From Planctomycetaceae bacterium (GTDB taxonomy: Bacteria > Planctomycetota > Phycisphaerae > Phycisphaerales > SM1A02): 44,445 nucleotides of DNA. Below are positions 30,601-39,478 of this stretch, in pieces (position 1 is the stretch's first letter; each line of letters begins with the position of its first letter). The stretch lies in NCBI GenBank assembly GCA_947480055.1, contig CANKBX010000004.1, positions 1 through 44,445 of the forward strand, given 5' to 3'. The notes beneath the pieces are model-generated. The model saw only the letters and a list, made by a program, of their open reading frames with translations, did no database searches and was not told the DNA's origin. The position numbers and the translations under genes were made by a program.

Positions 30601-30689
30601 ACTTTGAATGCTCCCAAGTTTGTCCGCTCTTTGAAAGACAAAATGGAAATGAATCCGTAAGAAATTGAATAAAATATGCGCGAGGCAAC

Positions 30690-32576
30690 TTGAGTGGATT
30701 GCTCCATTTGGTACGATCAAGCGTGCCCTCCAAGGACAATTCACACCAAACTTCGTCATTGAATCAACAAAAAGATTCAAATTTTTTATCCCAGTTTTCC
30801 GCCAGCGATGAACAGAAGGAATGGTTCTCGCCAACGCCCAAGGGATATCAAAAGGGCCGCACCAAATTTGTGGTTGTGATTGGCACCGTAATGAGCGGTC
30901 TCGGCAAAGGAATTTTTTCCTCCAGCTTGGCCAAACTTTTAAAAGACAAAGGCCTGGCCGTCGCGCCGATCAAGATGGAGGGCTACCTCAACATCGACTC
31001 GGGCACGCTGAATCCATTTCGCCACGGCGAAGTGTTTGTGCTTGAAGACGGTCTTGAGACCGACATGGACTTGGGAACATATGAGCGCATCTTGGAGCAA
31101 AATCTTTCGCGTAGAAACTTTGTGACCGCGGGACAGATTTACGGCGACATTCTTGACCGCGAGCGACGCGGCGATTTTCTTGGCCGCGATGTGCAAATGA
31201 TTCCACATGTCACTGGAACCGTGAAGATGCATCTGCGACAACTGGCCATGACTGGTGGACCCAATGGCGGCCCCGCCGATGTTGTGTTTGTTGAAGTTGG
31301 CGGCACCGCTGGCGATTACGAAAATGGCTTTTATATCGAGGCTTTGCGCGAGTTGGCCTTTGAAGAAGGCCCTGAATCCACTTGTTTTGTGGCGCTTACG
31401 TACATCTTGGAGCCCGCGACATTGGGCGAGCAAAAAAGCAAAGCCGCGCAACTTGGCATCAAGCGCCTCATGGAGTGCGGCGTGCAACCGCAAGTCATCG
31501 CGTGCCGCGCCACCAATCCCGTCACCGAAAAAGTGATGCAGAAAATTGGAATGTTCTCCAATGTTCCGCTCAACCGAATTTTCTCCATGCATGACCGCGA
31601 GAGTATTTATTTTATTCCCGACGCCATGCGCGAGGCTGGACTTGACCGTGAGATTCTTTCTTTGTTGCAACTTCACAACCGCGTCAACGCCGGCAAAGAG
31701 GATCAATCGCGGCGCAAATGGAGCGAATTTAGTTCGCGCCTGGTTGCTCCGCGCTCACGCCGCGTGACCATTGGCGTGATGGGCAAGTACGCCAGTTTGC
31801 GCGACGCCTACGCCAGCATTGACAAGGCTGTGGAGCATTGCGGCATTTGGCTGAACGCTTCGATTGACTTGAAATGGATGGACACCAGCACGCTTGAATC
31901 CAAAGCGGATGTGGCCGCGGTTCTTCAGGGCGTGGATGGCATCATTGTGCCCGGTGGATTTGGTCAACGCGGCGTGGAGGGAAAAATTCTTTGCGTGGAA
32001 TACGCGCGCACAACCCGCTTGCCTTTCCTTGGCATTTGCCTTGGTTTTCAAATGGCGGTGATTGAATTTGCGCGCAATGTGCTGGGCCTTGCCAACGCAA
32101 ATAGCACCGAGTTCGATCCAAAAACCGCGCACGCATTCATTAGCGAACTTCCAGACCAGAAAAAACTTGAAGGCATTGTTGGCGCAAGCATGCGACTTGG
32201 CGCGCAAGATGTGGCGATTGAACCCGGTTCATTCGCCGAACATCTTTACAAGGCGCGCATGGTGCGCGAACGCTTCCGCCACCGCTATGAAGTTGAGCCG
32301 CAATATATTGACGCGCTCAGCAAGGCTGGATTGCATTTCAGCGGACGTCATCCAAAACATCCGATCATGCAGGTGCTGGAACTTTCAGCGAGCGAGCATC
32401 CATGTTTTGTCGCGGCGCAATTTCACCCTGAACTCACCAGCCGACCAACCATGCCGCAGCCTTTATTCATGGGTCTTATCGCGGCGGCGCTGATTCGCAA
32501 GCATCCACAAGCTGCCGCGGATGAACTTATCTCGCGTTGGCTCAATGCTTCAGCGGCCACGGCCGCGGCGCGCTAA
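30690..32576 (+). CDS. pyrG: CTP synthase, divergent
   Basis: GTVMSGLGKGIFSSSLAKLL, RHGEVFVLEDGLETDMDLGTYER, GQIYGDILDRERRGDFLG, GGFGQRGVEGK, LGICLGFQ, AQFHPEL. TTG start with GAGG upstream. Confidence 0.9.
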   Translation: MSGLLHLVRSSVPSKDNSHQTSSLNQQKDSNFLSQFSASDEQKEWFSPTPKGYQKGRTKFVVVIGTVMSGLGKGIFSSSLAKLLKDKGLAVAPIKMEGYLNIDSGTLNPFRHGEVFVLEDGLETDMDLGTYERILEQNLSRRNFVTAGQIYGDILDRERRGDFLGRDVQMIPHVTGTVKMHLRQLAMTGGPNGGPADVVFVEVGGTAGDYENGFYIEALRELAFEEGPESTCFVALTYILEPATLGEQKSKAAQLGIKRLMECGVQPQVIACRATNPVTEKVMQKIGMFSNVPLNRIFSMHDRESIYFIPDAMREAGLDREILSLLQLHNRVNAGKEDQSRRKWSEFSSRLVAPRSRRVTIGVMGKYASLRDAYASIDKAVEHCGIWLNASIDLKWMDTSTLESKADVAAVLQGVDGIIVPGGFGQRGVEGKILCVEYARTTRLPFLGICLGFQMAVIEFARNVLGLANANSTEFDPKTAHAFISELPDQKKLEGIVGASMRLGAQDVAIEPGSFAEHLYKARMVRERFRHRYEVEPQYIDALSKAGLHFSGRHPKHPIMQVLELSASEHPCFVAAQFHPELTSRPTMPQPLFMGLIAAALIRKHPQAAADELISRWLNASAATAAAR

Positions 32577-32754
32577 TCGATTCAATGTATTTGAGATAGA
32601 GCAAGCATCCTGCGCGCCAAATTTGTATGGCGACAAAGTCACCGAATAGTGGTGCGTGATAATCACTGCGTGCAACAACCGCAGCGCAACAGCTTCAGTT
32701 CACAATGGTTTTACAAACACACAGAGTGCAAGCGCTACTCAACAAGGACTTTTT

Positions 32755-34911
32755 TTAGCGCCCGCGCCCGCCTCCACCGCCGCGATTTCCGCCGCCACGA
32801 TTCGCCTGGCCTTGCGCTCGTGGTTGATTCATAGCGTTATTCCCGCGGTTTTGATTGTTATTGTTGTTGCGGTACGCCGGATGGAAACCAGACATTCCAT
32901 TGACTCCACCAACTCCACCAACTCGGCCCATGCCATCAACGCCGCCAACACGGCCCACGCCATCAACGCCGCCAACACGACCCACACCATCAACGCCGCC
33001 AACTCCACCGACACGGCCAACGCCATTCACTCCGCCAACTCCACCGACGCGCGCCGCCTCGGCCATGTTAACGCGCCGCGCCTCCGCTAAATTATTTTGA
33101 TCAACTTGCCAAGCGCTGTAACCGTTATTCCAACGGTCGCCATATGGATAAAAATTATTCCAGTTGTCATTGTTCCACCAACTTCGATTGGCCACGCCCC
33201 AACCCCATGCTTGCGACCATGCGTTTGAATAACCCCAACCGTCGTAGCCGTATCCATACACATACGGCTGCACCGCGGGGTACTCGTCGTAGTAGTCATA
33301 GTCCGGCGCGTATGTTCCCGTGTCGTCGTCGTATTGATTGTCCGAGCCATAGGTCTGCGGATATGTTTGCGACTCACCGTGGGCCAGATTGGTAGTGGCG
33401 TATGCGTTGCCGGTTCCAAACACGGCGGTTCCATCATTGAGATAGGTGCCCAAATATCCGTTGGTGTACGCGAATGTCACCGAGTCCGCGGTGCTTGACA
33501 CTGGACTGACATACGTGACGCAATACACCGGACTTGTCGCGGGAATGCCGGCAAAAGATTGAGGAAGCGTGTCGCACAATGTCCACGCGCCCGTTGCGCT
33601 GGCCGCCATGAACCACGCGGCGTCGTCGCAACAATACCACTGCGATCCGCTTTGAATCACAGGCGCAGAAGAGTTGGTGCTGTATTGCAAATCTGTTCCC
33701 GTAATTGGCGCAAATTGCGGTGCGCCAGTGTATTTCACATTGCAAATCGCCTTGGCGCGCAACAGCGTCACAGTTTGTGTCTGGCTCGCAGACAACATTG
33801 CGGACTTGGCCTCGAGTGTTCCTGGAACGCTGGCGCGCGCGGCGGCAAGCGACCCAGTGGCGGGCAAATTCTCAAACGATGGTGGCAATTGATTGGGCGC
33901 CACAAATTGCCACGCGGTCATTCCTTGCAAGCGCTCAAACCATCGGCCACTCGCCAATACCCAATCCGCGGCCGGCGTAGTGGTGCGCAAAAATGTGGAG
34001 TTGGTGTTGGTCATTTGCTCAACTCCATCGCACACCAACGCGAACACTGGCGCGCCGTTGGATGAAATCAATACGGTTGGTTTTGTGGCCACCAAAATAT
34101 CAAGCGGCGTGGTTGGAGCCACGGCTTTGGCTTTTGGCGTGCTTGTCAAACCTTTTGGCGGCGTTGGCGCGGCGCCCATGGCTTGCATCACGCTGGCAGT
34201 CGGCGCGGCGACGGCAACCCATGGTCCCGCCAACGTCTTGCTATTACGCCAGTTGCTTTCACCCATGCGCACAAACCACACTTTGCTTGGATCTTGAAGC
34301 AAAATGAAGGGCGTATTGGTGGTGCGCATCCATCCCGTTTCAGAAAGCGCCGTCAACTTCGGCTCACCCGCCACTGAAATTAAAACCGTCGCCACATCGC
34401 GCTGGACAATGTCTGGCATTTGATTTCCAAGCCCTTGCGTGGTGATTGGATTGATGGTCATTTGCTGGGCGATGGCTTTGCGGCTCATGTCAACCGCAAG
34501 ACCGTTGGTCAGCGTGCCCAGCGCCGTTTGCGCCGCGGCCACGTCGCCACCATTTGGCAATTGCACTTGCATCACCATGAGTTGATTGATTTCAATGTCG
34601 CCCGGGCGATCGCCTGTCGCGGTAAAACCCATCATGGTCATGGTTCCGTTGTTTTGAACTCCGTCTGGCTGCGCGACATTCAACGACGCGCTTAAGGTGA
34701 CCGCGGTTCCGTTGATGGACACGAACGATGGCGCGCCAATGGTGTAGGTGAATCCATTTTGAGTTAAGACTTGCGGCCACGAAGTGTTGCTTTGAGCTTG
34801 CGGCACAACGGCGGCTGAATTTCCCGCGCCAGATTGAGGAGCAGAAATCCCCAAGCACATGGAACCAACGAGAACAACAACGGCGGCGGCGAAATCAAAC
34901 TTGCGTTTCAT
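32755..34911 (-). CDS. Secreted low-complexity protein (resembles 'carbohydrate-binding family V/XII' annotations) with G/V repeats and RGG-rich C-terminus
   Basis: 718 aa; signal-like N-terminus; PTVLISSNGAPVFALVCDGVEQMTNTNSTFL, WVLASGRWFE, WQFVAPNQLPPSFENLPATG; repeats GVGRVGGVD; C-terminus NRGGGNRGGGGGRGR. Confidence 0.7.
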   Translation of the reverse strand: MKRKFDFAAAVVVLVGSMCLGISAPQSGAGNSAAVVPQAQSNTSWPQVLTQNGFTYTIGAPSFVSINGTAVTLSASLNVAQPDGVQNNGTMTMMGFTATGDRPGDIEINQLMVMQVQLPNGGDVAAAQTALGTLTNGLAVDMSRKAIAQQMTINPITTQGLGNQMPDIVQRDVATVLISVAGEPKLTALSETGWMRTTNTPFILLQDPSKVWFVRMGESNWRNSKTLAGPWVAVAAPTASVMQAMGAAPTPPKGLTSTPKAKAVAPTTPLDILVATKPTVLISSNGAPVFALVCDGVEQMTNTNSTFLRTTTPAADWVLASGRWFERLQGMTAWQFVAPNQLPPSFENLPATGSLAAARASVPGTLEAKSAMLSASQTQTVTLLRAKAICNVKYTGAPQFAPITGTDLQYSTNSSAPVIQSGSQWYCCDDAAWFMAASATGAWTLCDTLPQSFAGIPATSPVYCVTYVSPVSSTADSVTFAYTNGYLGTYLNDGTAVFGTGNAYATTNLAHGESQTYPQTYGSDNQYDDDTGTYAPDYDYYDEYPAVQPYVYGYGYDGWGYSNAWSQAWGWGVANRSWWNNDNWNNFYPYGDRWNNGYSAWQVDQNNLAEARRVNMAEAARVGGVGGVNGVGRVGGVGGVDGVGRVGGVDGVGRVGGVDGMGRVGGVGGVNGMSGFHPAYRNNNNNQNRGNNAMNQPRAQGQANRGGGNRGGGGGRGR
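32920..33010. repeat. 27-bp tandem repeat (about 3 units) encoding GVGRVGGVD on minus strand
   Basis: Repeated unit ATCAACGCCGCCAACACGGCCCACGCC with small variants; boundaries approximate. Confidence 0.8.
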
Positions 34912-35036
34912 ATTGAGATGCTTTCAATTAGGAATTTTGACCATTTCACAGTGGGAAAGAATAGCACCCGCTTGAGAATTTCAAATGAAATTTCTTGCCA
35001 CCGCGATCTGTAACCTTCGCTAAACTGTTGCCCTTC

Positions 35037-35110
35037 GCCGTCGTAGCTCAACCGGTTAGAGCGGAGCACTCATAATGCTCAGGTTGGCGGTTCGAGTCCG
35101 CCCGTCGGCA
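35037..35110 (+). tRNA. tRNA-Met (CAT anticodon; tRNA-Ile2 not excluded)
   Basis: Cloverleaf by eye: GCCGTCG TA GCTC-AACCGGTTA-GAGC G GAGCA-CTCATAA-TGCTC AGGTT GGCGG-TTCGAGT-CCGCC CGTCGGC A; one acceptor mismatch; CCA not encoded. Confidence 0.93.
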
Positions 35111-35260
35111 CTGTTGCTTGTGCTGAAATTCTCGTCGATGTGACTTCGCACCCATGCCGTAAAATCGCCATGGGCTGCGAGCACATCAATCACACGCGTG
35201 CGCGTTTCGCACATCAAGCAACTTGCCCCGCGAGGTCCGTGCGTCTCTAATGTGGTCGCT

Positions 35261-35334
35261 GCCCCGCTAGCTCAGTTGGATAGAGCACCGGTTTCCTAAA
35301 CTGGAGGTCGCGCGTTCAAGTCGCGCGCGGGGCG
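35261..35334 (+). tRNA. tRNA-Arg (CCT anticodon)
   Basis: GCCCCGC TA GCTC-AGTTGGATA-GAGC A CCGGT-TTCCTAA-ACTGG AGGTC GCGCG-TTCAAGT-CGCGC GCGGGGC G. Confidence 0.95.
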
Positions 35335-35375
35335 TTTGAAACTTGCTGGCATTCAATGCCGCGCTCGAGATGTAA

Positions 35376-37094
35376 TTATGGCGCGGCGCCTTCGCGAATC
35401 CGATAGCCTTCAAAAGCGCGAACCAACGGCAAATTTAAATTTCGCGCCGCGGCCAAGATTGCCGTGTGTAGCGCGTCAAAAACTTCTGGCAGTTGCTTGT
35501 CGCCTTTGGCAAAGCGCGCCGTGGCGCAGAATTCGATTCCATTTGAACTGAGATTCACCACTCCCACTTCAATGCTGGATATTTGCACGCCCGGCGCATC
35601 TTGCAGAAGTTGCCGCGCACAAGCGCGCAGTTGATCCATTGACGCGGCGTCGGCTTCAAACGCAATGGGCAGCAAAGCTTTGAACACTTTCAGCGCGTTG
35701 CCGGAATGCGTCTCCAATTTGGCCGACACAAGCGTGGCGTTGGGAATCACCAAGCTTGTCTGCAACTTAGTGCGCATGGTTGTTGTGCGAAATCCAACGC
35801 GCTCCACTTTGCCTTCAAGGCCCTCAAATTTCAGCGTATCCCCCACGCTAAATGGCCTGTCCGCCGCCAACACCAACGAGCTGAAAAAATTCTTCAGTGG
35901 TTCCTGTAGCGCAAGCGCGAAGGCGATGCCGCCAATGCCAAGTCCCGCAAGCATGCGATCCACCGAACCTTGCGCGCCAAGAATCATCACCACCCAAACG
36001 CTCATAATGATCAGCGCCAACAATTTCGAAAGGCGCACTCCGCTGGCGATCAACAATTCGTCCATGGCGCGGCTATCGGCGGCGGCCTTGTCATGCGTGC
36101 CCATCCATGTTCCCGCGTAATCAATCAACGTAAACCCAAGACGCGTGAACACAACCACATTGGCAACTTGCAGGCAAACCAGCACGGTTCCAAGCGCGTC
36201 ATTGGGTAATCCCAGCAACAACACCAGCCAATTCGCCGCTTGCAACGCAACTGTCCATGACACCGCGTTGGTGGTGTTGCTTATCAAGTGCGGCCAATCC
36301 ACAAGCCCACTGCGCAGATCAGTGCCGCCTTGCGCCAATCGACGCAGTAACAATTTCACTGGCACTTGTATCAACAGCGAGATGATGAATGAGATCAGCG
36401 CCACCAACGGAAAACCAATCCATTGATACAGATCTAACCCAAGCACTTCGCGTTTCAAACCCTCGGGCATATTCAGCCACACTGCTATTTCTGGAGCGCT
36501 CCACTGAAATGGATTAATGGGAGGGCCGCCATCATTTGTGGCCAATGACTTTGCAAGCGGAGGCTGTTGAATGAACTCGCGGAAAATTGGCGTGATGGAT
36601 TGAATGGTGCTGGAGGAAAACTGCCACAATTTTTCATCGCCGAATCCATTGTGTCTGCGCAGCGTCACATCGCCACGCGGCGTGGTGACGAGAACAAAAA
36701 CGTCGGCGTCCAAGTTGGTTGGCACATCGACCTCGGGCAACCGCTCCAACACAAGCGCCAATTTCAGCGCGCTTTGCTCGCCAATTTCATCGCGCACTCC
36801 GGGCGCAATAGAACTGAGATCCATGGCGCGCATGGCCGCGTCCAAATCGCCAGCGCGCACATAGCGCTGAAAGTGGCTCAATACCGCGTTTGGCGATCGG
36901 TAGCCGGCAACTTGCGCGGTGGATTCGCTAGTGGGTTTGGCGGCCTCTTCGGCATACGCGGAATTGCAAATGAATACGCACAAGGCGCAACACATCAAAG
37001 CCCGCACGCTTATGAACGCGCGATGTATTGCGTCAACGCGCCACGCTAAAAGATTGATTTGCTTACGCAAGACCCGGGCCAATGCGCCAAACAT
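35376..37094 (-). CDS. MscS-family mechanosensitive ion channel with N-terminal extension
   Basis: GLGIGGIAFALALQEPLKNFFSSLVLAADRPFSVGDTLKFEGLEGKVERVGFRTTTMRT is MscS core. ORF extends to 37274; start uncertain. Confidence 0.9.
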   Translation of the reverse strand: MFGALARVLRKQINLLAWRVDAIHRAFISVRALMCCALCVFICNSAYAEEAAKPTSESTAQVAGYRSPNAVLSHFQRYVRAGDLDAAMRAMDLSSIAPGVRDEIGEQSALKLALVLERLPEVDVPTNLDADVFVLVTTPRGDVTLRRHNGFGDEKLWQFSSSTIQSITPIFREFIQQPPLAKSLATNDGGPPINPFQWSAPEIAVWLNMPEGLKREVLGLDLYQWIGFPLVALISFIISLLIQVPVKLLLRRLAQGGTDLRSGLVDWPHLISNTTNAVSWTVALQAANWLVLLLGLPNDALGTVLVCLQVANVVVFTRLGFTLIDYAGTWMGTHDKAAADSRAMDELLIASGVRLSKLLALIIMSVWVVMILGAQGSVDRMLAGLGIGGIAFALALQEPLKNFFSSLVLAADRPFSVGDTLKFEGLEGKVERVGFRTTTMRTKLQTSLVIPNATLVSAKLETHSGNALKVFKALLPIAFEADAASMDQLRACARQLLQDAPGVQISSIEVGVVNLSSNGIEFCATARFAKGDKQLPEVFDALHTAILAAARNLNLPLVRAFEGYRIREGAAP

Positions 37095-37162
37095 TGCACA
37101 AATGTGGCTTGGCGCAAATCGTGTTTGAAAGAGTTGAAAGAACACTGCCAACACGCGCGCAC

Positions 37163-37303
37163 TTAGTCCTTTGATTCCGGCTCCAAGTTGGCGATGTAGC
37201 GACCACCCTTGGCGCGGTCGGCGCGCGCTTGAATGAAATACGAAACGCCCCACACGGCCATCAATAAAACCCACGCAAGATTGACAAGAAGGACTTCCAT
37301 CAT
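37163..37303 (-). CDS. Small single-TM protein
   Basis: MMEVLLVNLAWVLLMAVWGVSYFIQARADRAKGGRYIANLEPESKD, 46 aa; hydrophobic N-terminus with charged tail; TACACT box 9 nt upstream. Confidence 0.4.
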   Translation of the reverse strand: MMEVLLVNLAWVLLMAVWGVSYFIQARADRAKGGRYIANLEPESKD

Positions 37304-37331
37304 GATTTTGAAAGTGTAGCCAGAACGCGCG

Positions 37332-37430
37332 TGGATCGCCACCTTAGATTGCCCGCTTAGATTGCCCACATAGATCGCCCGCATAGATCGCCCAGATAGA
37401 TCGCCCAGATAGATTGCCCATAGATCGCTG
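37332..37430. repeat. 13-bp tandem repeat, TAGATYGCCCNNN
   Basis: Five full contiguous 13-bp units from 37345 to 37409 (tagattgcccgct, tagattgcccaca, tagatcgcccgca, tagatcgcccaga x2), then truncated copies; degenerate unit at 37332-37344. Confidence 0.9.
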
Positions 37431-37533
37431 GCCAAGTCCCATCCGATCACTATTGTTTTTCTACCCGTGCAATAGACTGCGCCATATCAAATGACTGCGT
37501 CCATGCTTTCCACCCACACCCCGCGCACTCCAC

Positions 37534-38049
37534 ATGAATGATTCGCAATTCAATCCACTGTTCAACATTGTCCTGATTCATCCGCAAATTCCCAACAACA
37601 CGGGCAATGCTGGGCGAACCGCCGTGGTCACGGGTTGCCGGCTTCATGTGGTGCGTCCCATCGCCTTTGACATGGATGAGCAAGCCGTGCGCCGCGCAGG
37701 TTTGGATTATTGGCACTTGCTCGACCTGCGCGAGCATGAAAGCTGGAGCTCATTCATGCAACGCGAGCAACCAAAAAATGTGTGGCTGTACACATCGCAC
37801 GCCACGCGCTCTCATTGGCAAGCGCCCATGCAACGCGGCGATTATCTGCTGTTTGGCAATGAAACCAGCGGCACGCCCGAGGACATTCACAAATGGGTGG
37901 CGCAAACGTTTGGCGCGGACCACTTGCTGCGCTTTCCCATGCGCGATAATCCCGCTTGCCGCAGCCTAAATCTTGCCACGGCCGTGGCATGCGGCGTGTA
38001 CGAAGGCGTTCGCCAACTTTCGGGCGGCGGAGAATGCGTTCCCCTTTAA
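37534..38049 (+). CDS. trmL: tRNA (cytidine(34)-2'-O)-methyltransferase (SpoU family)
   Basis: IVLIHPQIPNNTGNAGRTAVVTGCRLHVV, YLLFGNETSGTP, RFPMRDNPACRSLNLATAVACGVYE. Confidence 0.94.
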   Translation: MNDSQFNPLFNIVLIHPQIPNNTGNAGRTAVVTGCRLHVVRPIAFDMDEQAVRRAGLDYWHLLDLREHESWSSFMQREQPKNVWLYTSHATRSHWQAPMQRGDYLLFGNETSGTPEDIHKWVAQTFGADHLLRFPMRDNPACRSLNLATAVACGVYEGVRQLSGGGECVPL

Positions 38050-38234
38050 AATTGGCGCAACCGTTACGATATAAACGTCGGATTCACTCTTAGACCCAAT
38101 GGACGCGGCCACGGATTGCGTTCATTCTTGCGGCGTACTTTCTTGCTTGTCCACTTTGCGCGACACATTTTCGCACCCACTTCATTTCACAATTTGATCC
38201 ACAAAAAATTCAGAAACAAATTCAGGAAAAATTC

Positions 38235-39287
38235 ATGCACACCACTTCACAACTTCGTCGCGGCTTCACCTTGATTGAAATCTTGGTGGTGGTTGGAATC
38301 ATCGCCTTGCTCATTGGCATATTGCTGCCCGCGCTCAGCAAGGTGCAAGAGCGCGCCAGAATGACGCAAACCATGGGTTTGATGCAGGAATTTGCCAAAG
38401 CGTGCGACGCGTTTCAGCAGGAGTTTGGCCGCTACCCAGGGCTTGTGCCCGAGGAAATTTTGGCCAATGATCCACAAATTTCTGGCACTGAAAATGCGAT
38501 GCTTGAATTGATGGGCGGCGGCGTGCGCAAAAATGATGTTGACACTTCAACGTACACAAACACCACAACTGGTTTCGGCGCGTCAGGATGGGTTGAACTC
38601 ACATTCACACCCACTGGCCAGCCTGACTTCAAGGTGAAGATCAACGTTGGCAAAATCGGCGATGGTCCGTTCATAAACGGTAAACAATATCCGCCCTTCT
38701 TTGCGCCCAAGGCCAACGATCTGCGTCCTACGACGGGGCAAATGATTGGCAAGTCACGCACTGCGGAGTTGGCCACAAGCACGACTAGAATTCCAGATCT
38801 CATGGACGCTTGGGGCAACCCAATTATTTTCTTGCGCGCGGCGCGCAATGTTGGTCCGCTGGCTGGAACCAATGTGGATCGCGCGCAGTTTCTTGTTCTT
38901 GATGATGGCGGAACAAAGTATGGAACCATGGATCCTTATTTAGGTTCTGACAGTCTGGGAGACTCAAGTTTGCCACAGACCAAAACAGGCGCGGGTACTT
39001 CGCCTATTTACACATTGTTCGAGGATGGCTCCACAGCAGTTGATAAGAAAAAACTATTTGCTCAGTTCTTGCGCCATCCAGGCTTTGGTGATCCAGCCCT
39101 GCCGCTTTCTGGAACCCCGCGCGGCAAATACCTTTTGATTTCCGCGGGCAAAGATGGAATTTATTTTAGCCGCACCGATGGTCTTGGCAACAAGACCACG
39201 CCGGTGACTTCGACCGTCATTCTGAGCAAGGAAGGCTTAGCGGGCTTGGACAACTGGGACGATATCCGCATGTTTGGCGGCGGTTGA
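38235..39287 (+). CDS. Type II secretion/pseudopilin-like protein with prepilin N-terminal cleavage/methylation motif
   Basis: RRGFTLIEILVVVGIIALLIGILLPALSKVQERARMTQT; SD AGGAAA upstream. Confidence 0.9.
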   Translation: MHTTSQLRRGFTLIEILVVVGIIALLIGILLPALSKVQERARMTQTMGLMQEFAKACDAFQQEFGRYPGLVPEEILANDPQISGTENAMLELMGGGVRKNDVDTSTYTNTTTGFGASGWVELTFTPTGQPDFKVKINVGKIGDGPFINGKQYPPFFAPKANDLRPTTGQMIGKSRTAELATSTTRIPDLMDAWGNPIIFLRAARNVGPLAGTNVDRAQFLVLDDGGTKYGTMDPYLGSDSLGDSSLPQTKTGAGTSPIYTLFEDGSTAVDKKKLFAQFLRHPGFGDPALPLSGTPRGKYLLISAGKDGIYFSRTDGLGNKTTPVTSTVILSKEGLAGLDNWDDIRMFGGG

Positions 39288-39376
39288 TTCGCATTTGCAA
39301 TGCGTGTCCTTGCGAACGCAGTTTGACCGCATGAAAATTGAGCCGCTGGAAACATCACGCTTTCATCACACAACAT

Positions 39377-39411
39377 AAAACGGACGCCCGCAATCGCGAG
39401 CGTCCGTTTTT
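39377..39411 (+). terminator. Intrinsic terminator, possibly bidirectional
   Basis: AAAACGGACGC-loop-GCGTCCGTTTT(T); perfect 11-bp stem with flanking A and T runs. Confidence 0.9.
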
Positions 39412-39478
39412 AATTGCACACACAAATTTCAAAACTTCTCAGATCAATTCAAACTTTCCAAACAATTGATTCAAACAA

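Noticed and set aside
30939-31706. 255-aa minus-strand ORF antisense to pyrG
   Set aside because: The sense frame is a conserved CTP synthase; the antisense ORF reflects codon bias.
32656-33090. 144-aa plus ORF with N/S/T/A/H repeats (INAANTTHTINAANSTD)
   Set aside because: It is the antisense reading of the 27-bp repeat within the minus-strand secreted gene; repeats produce ORFs in several frames.
34977-34992. AATTTC-AAAT-GAAATT inverted repeat upstream of tRNA-Met
   Set aside because: Short, AT-only 6-bp stem; expected by chance in AT-rich intergenic DNA.
37332-37430. CRISPR array interpretation of the 13-bp repeats
   Set aside because: Units are contiguous with no 30-40 bp unique spacers and no cas genes nearby.
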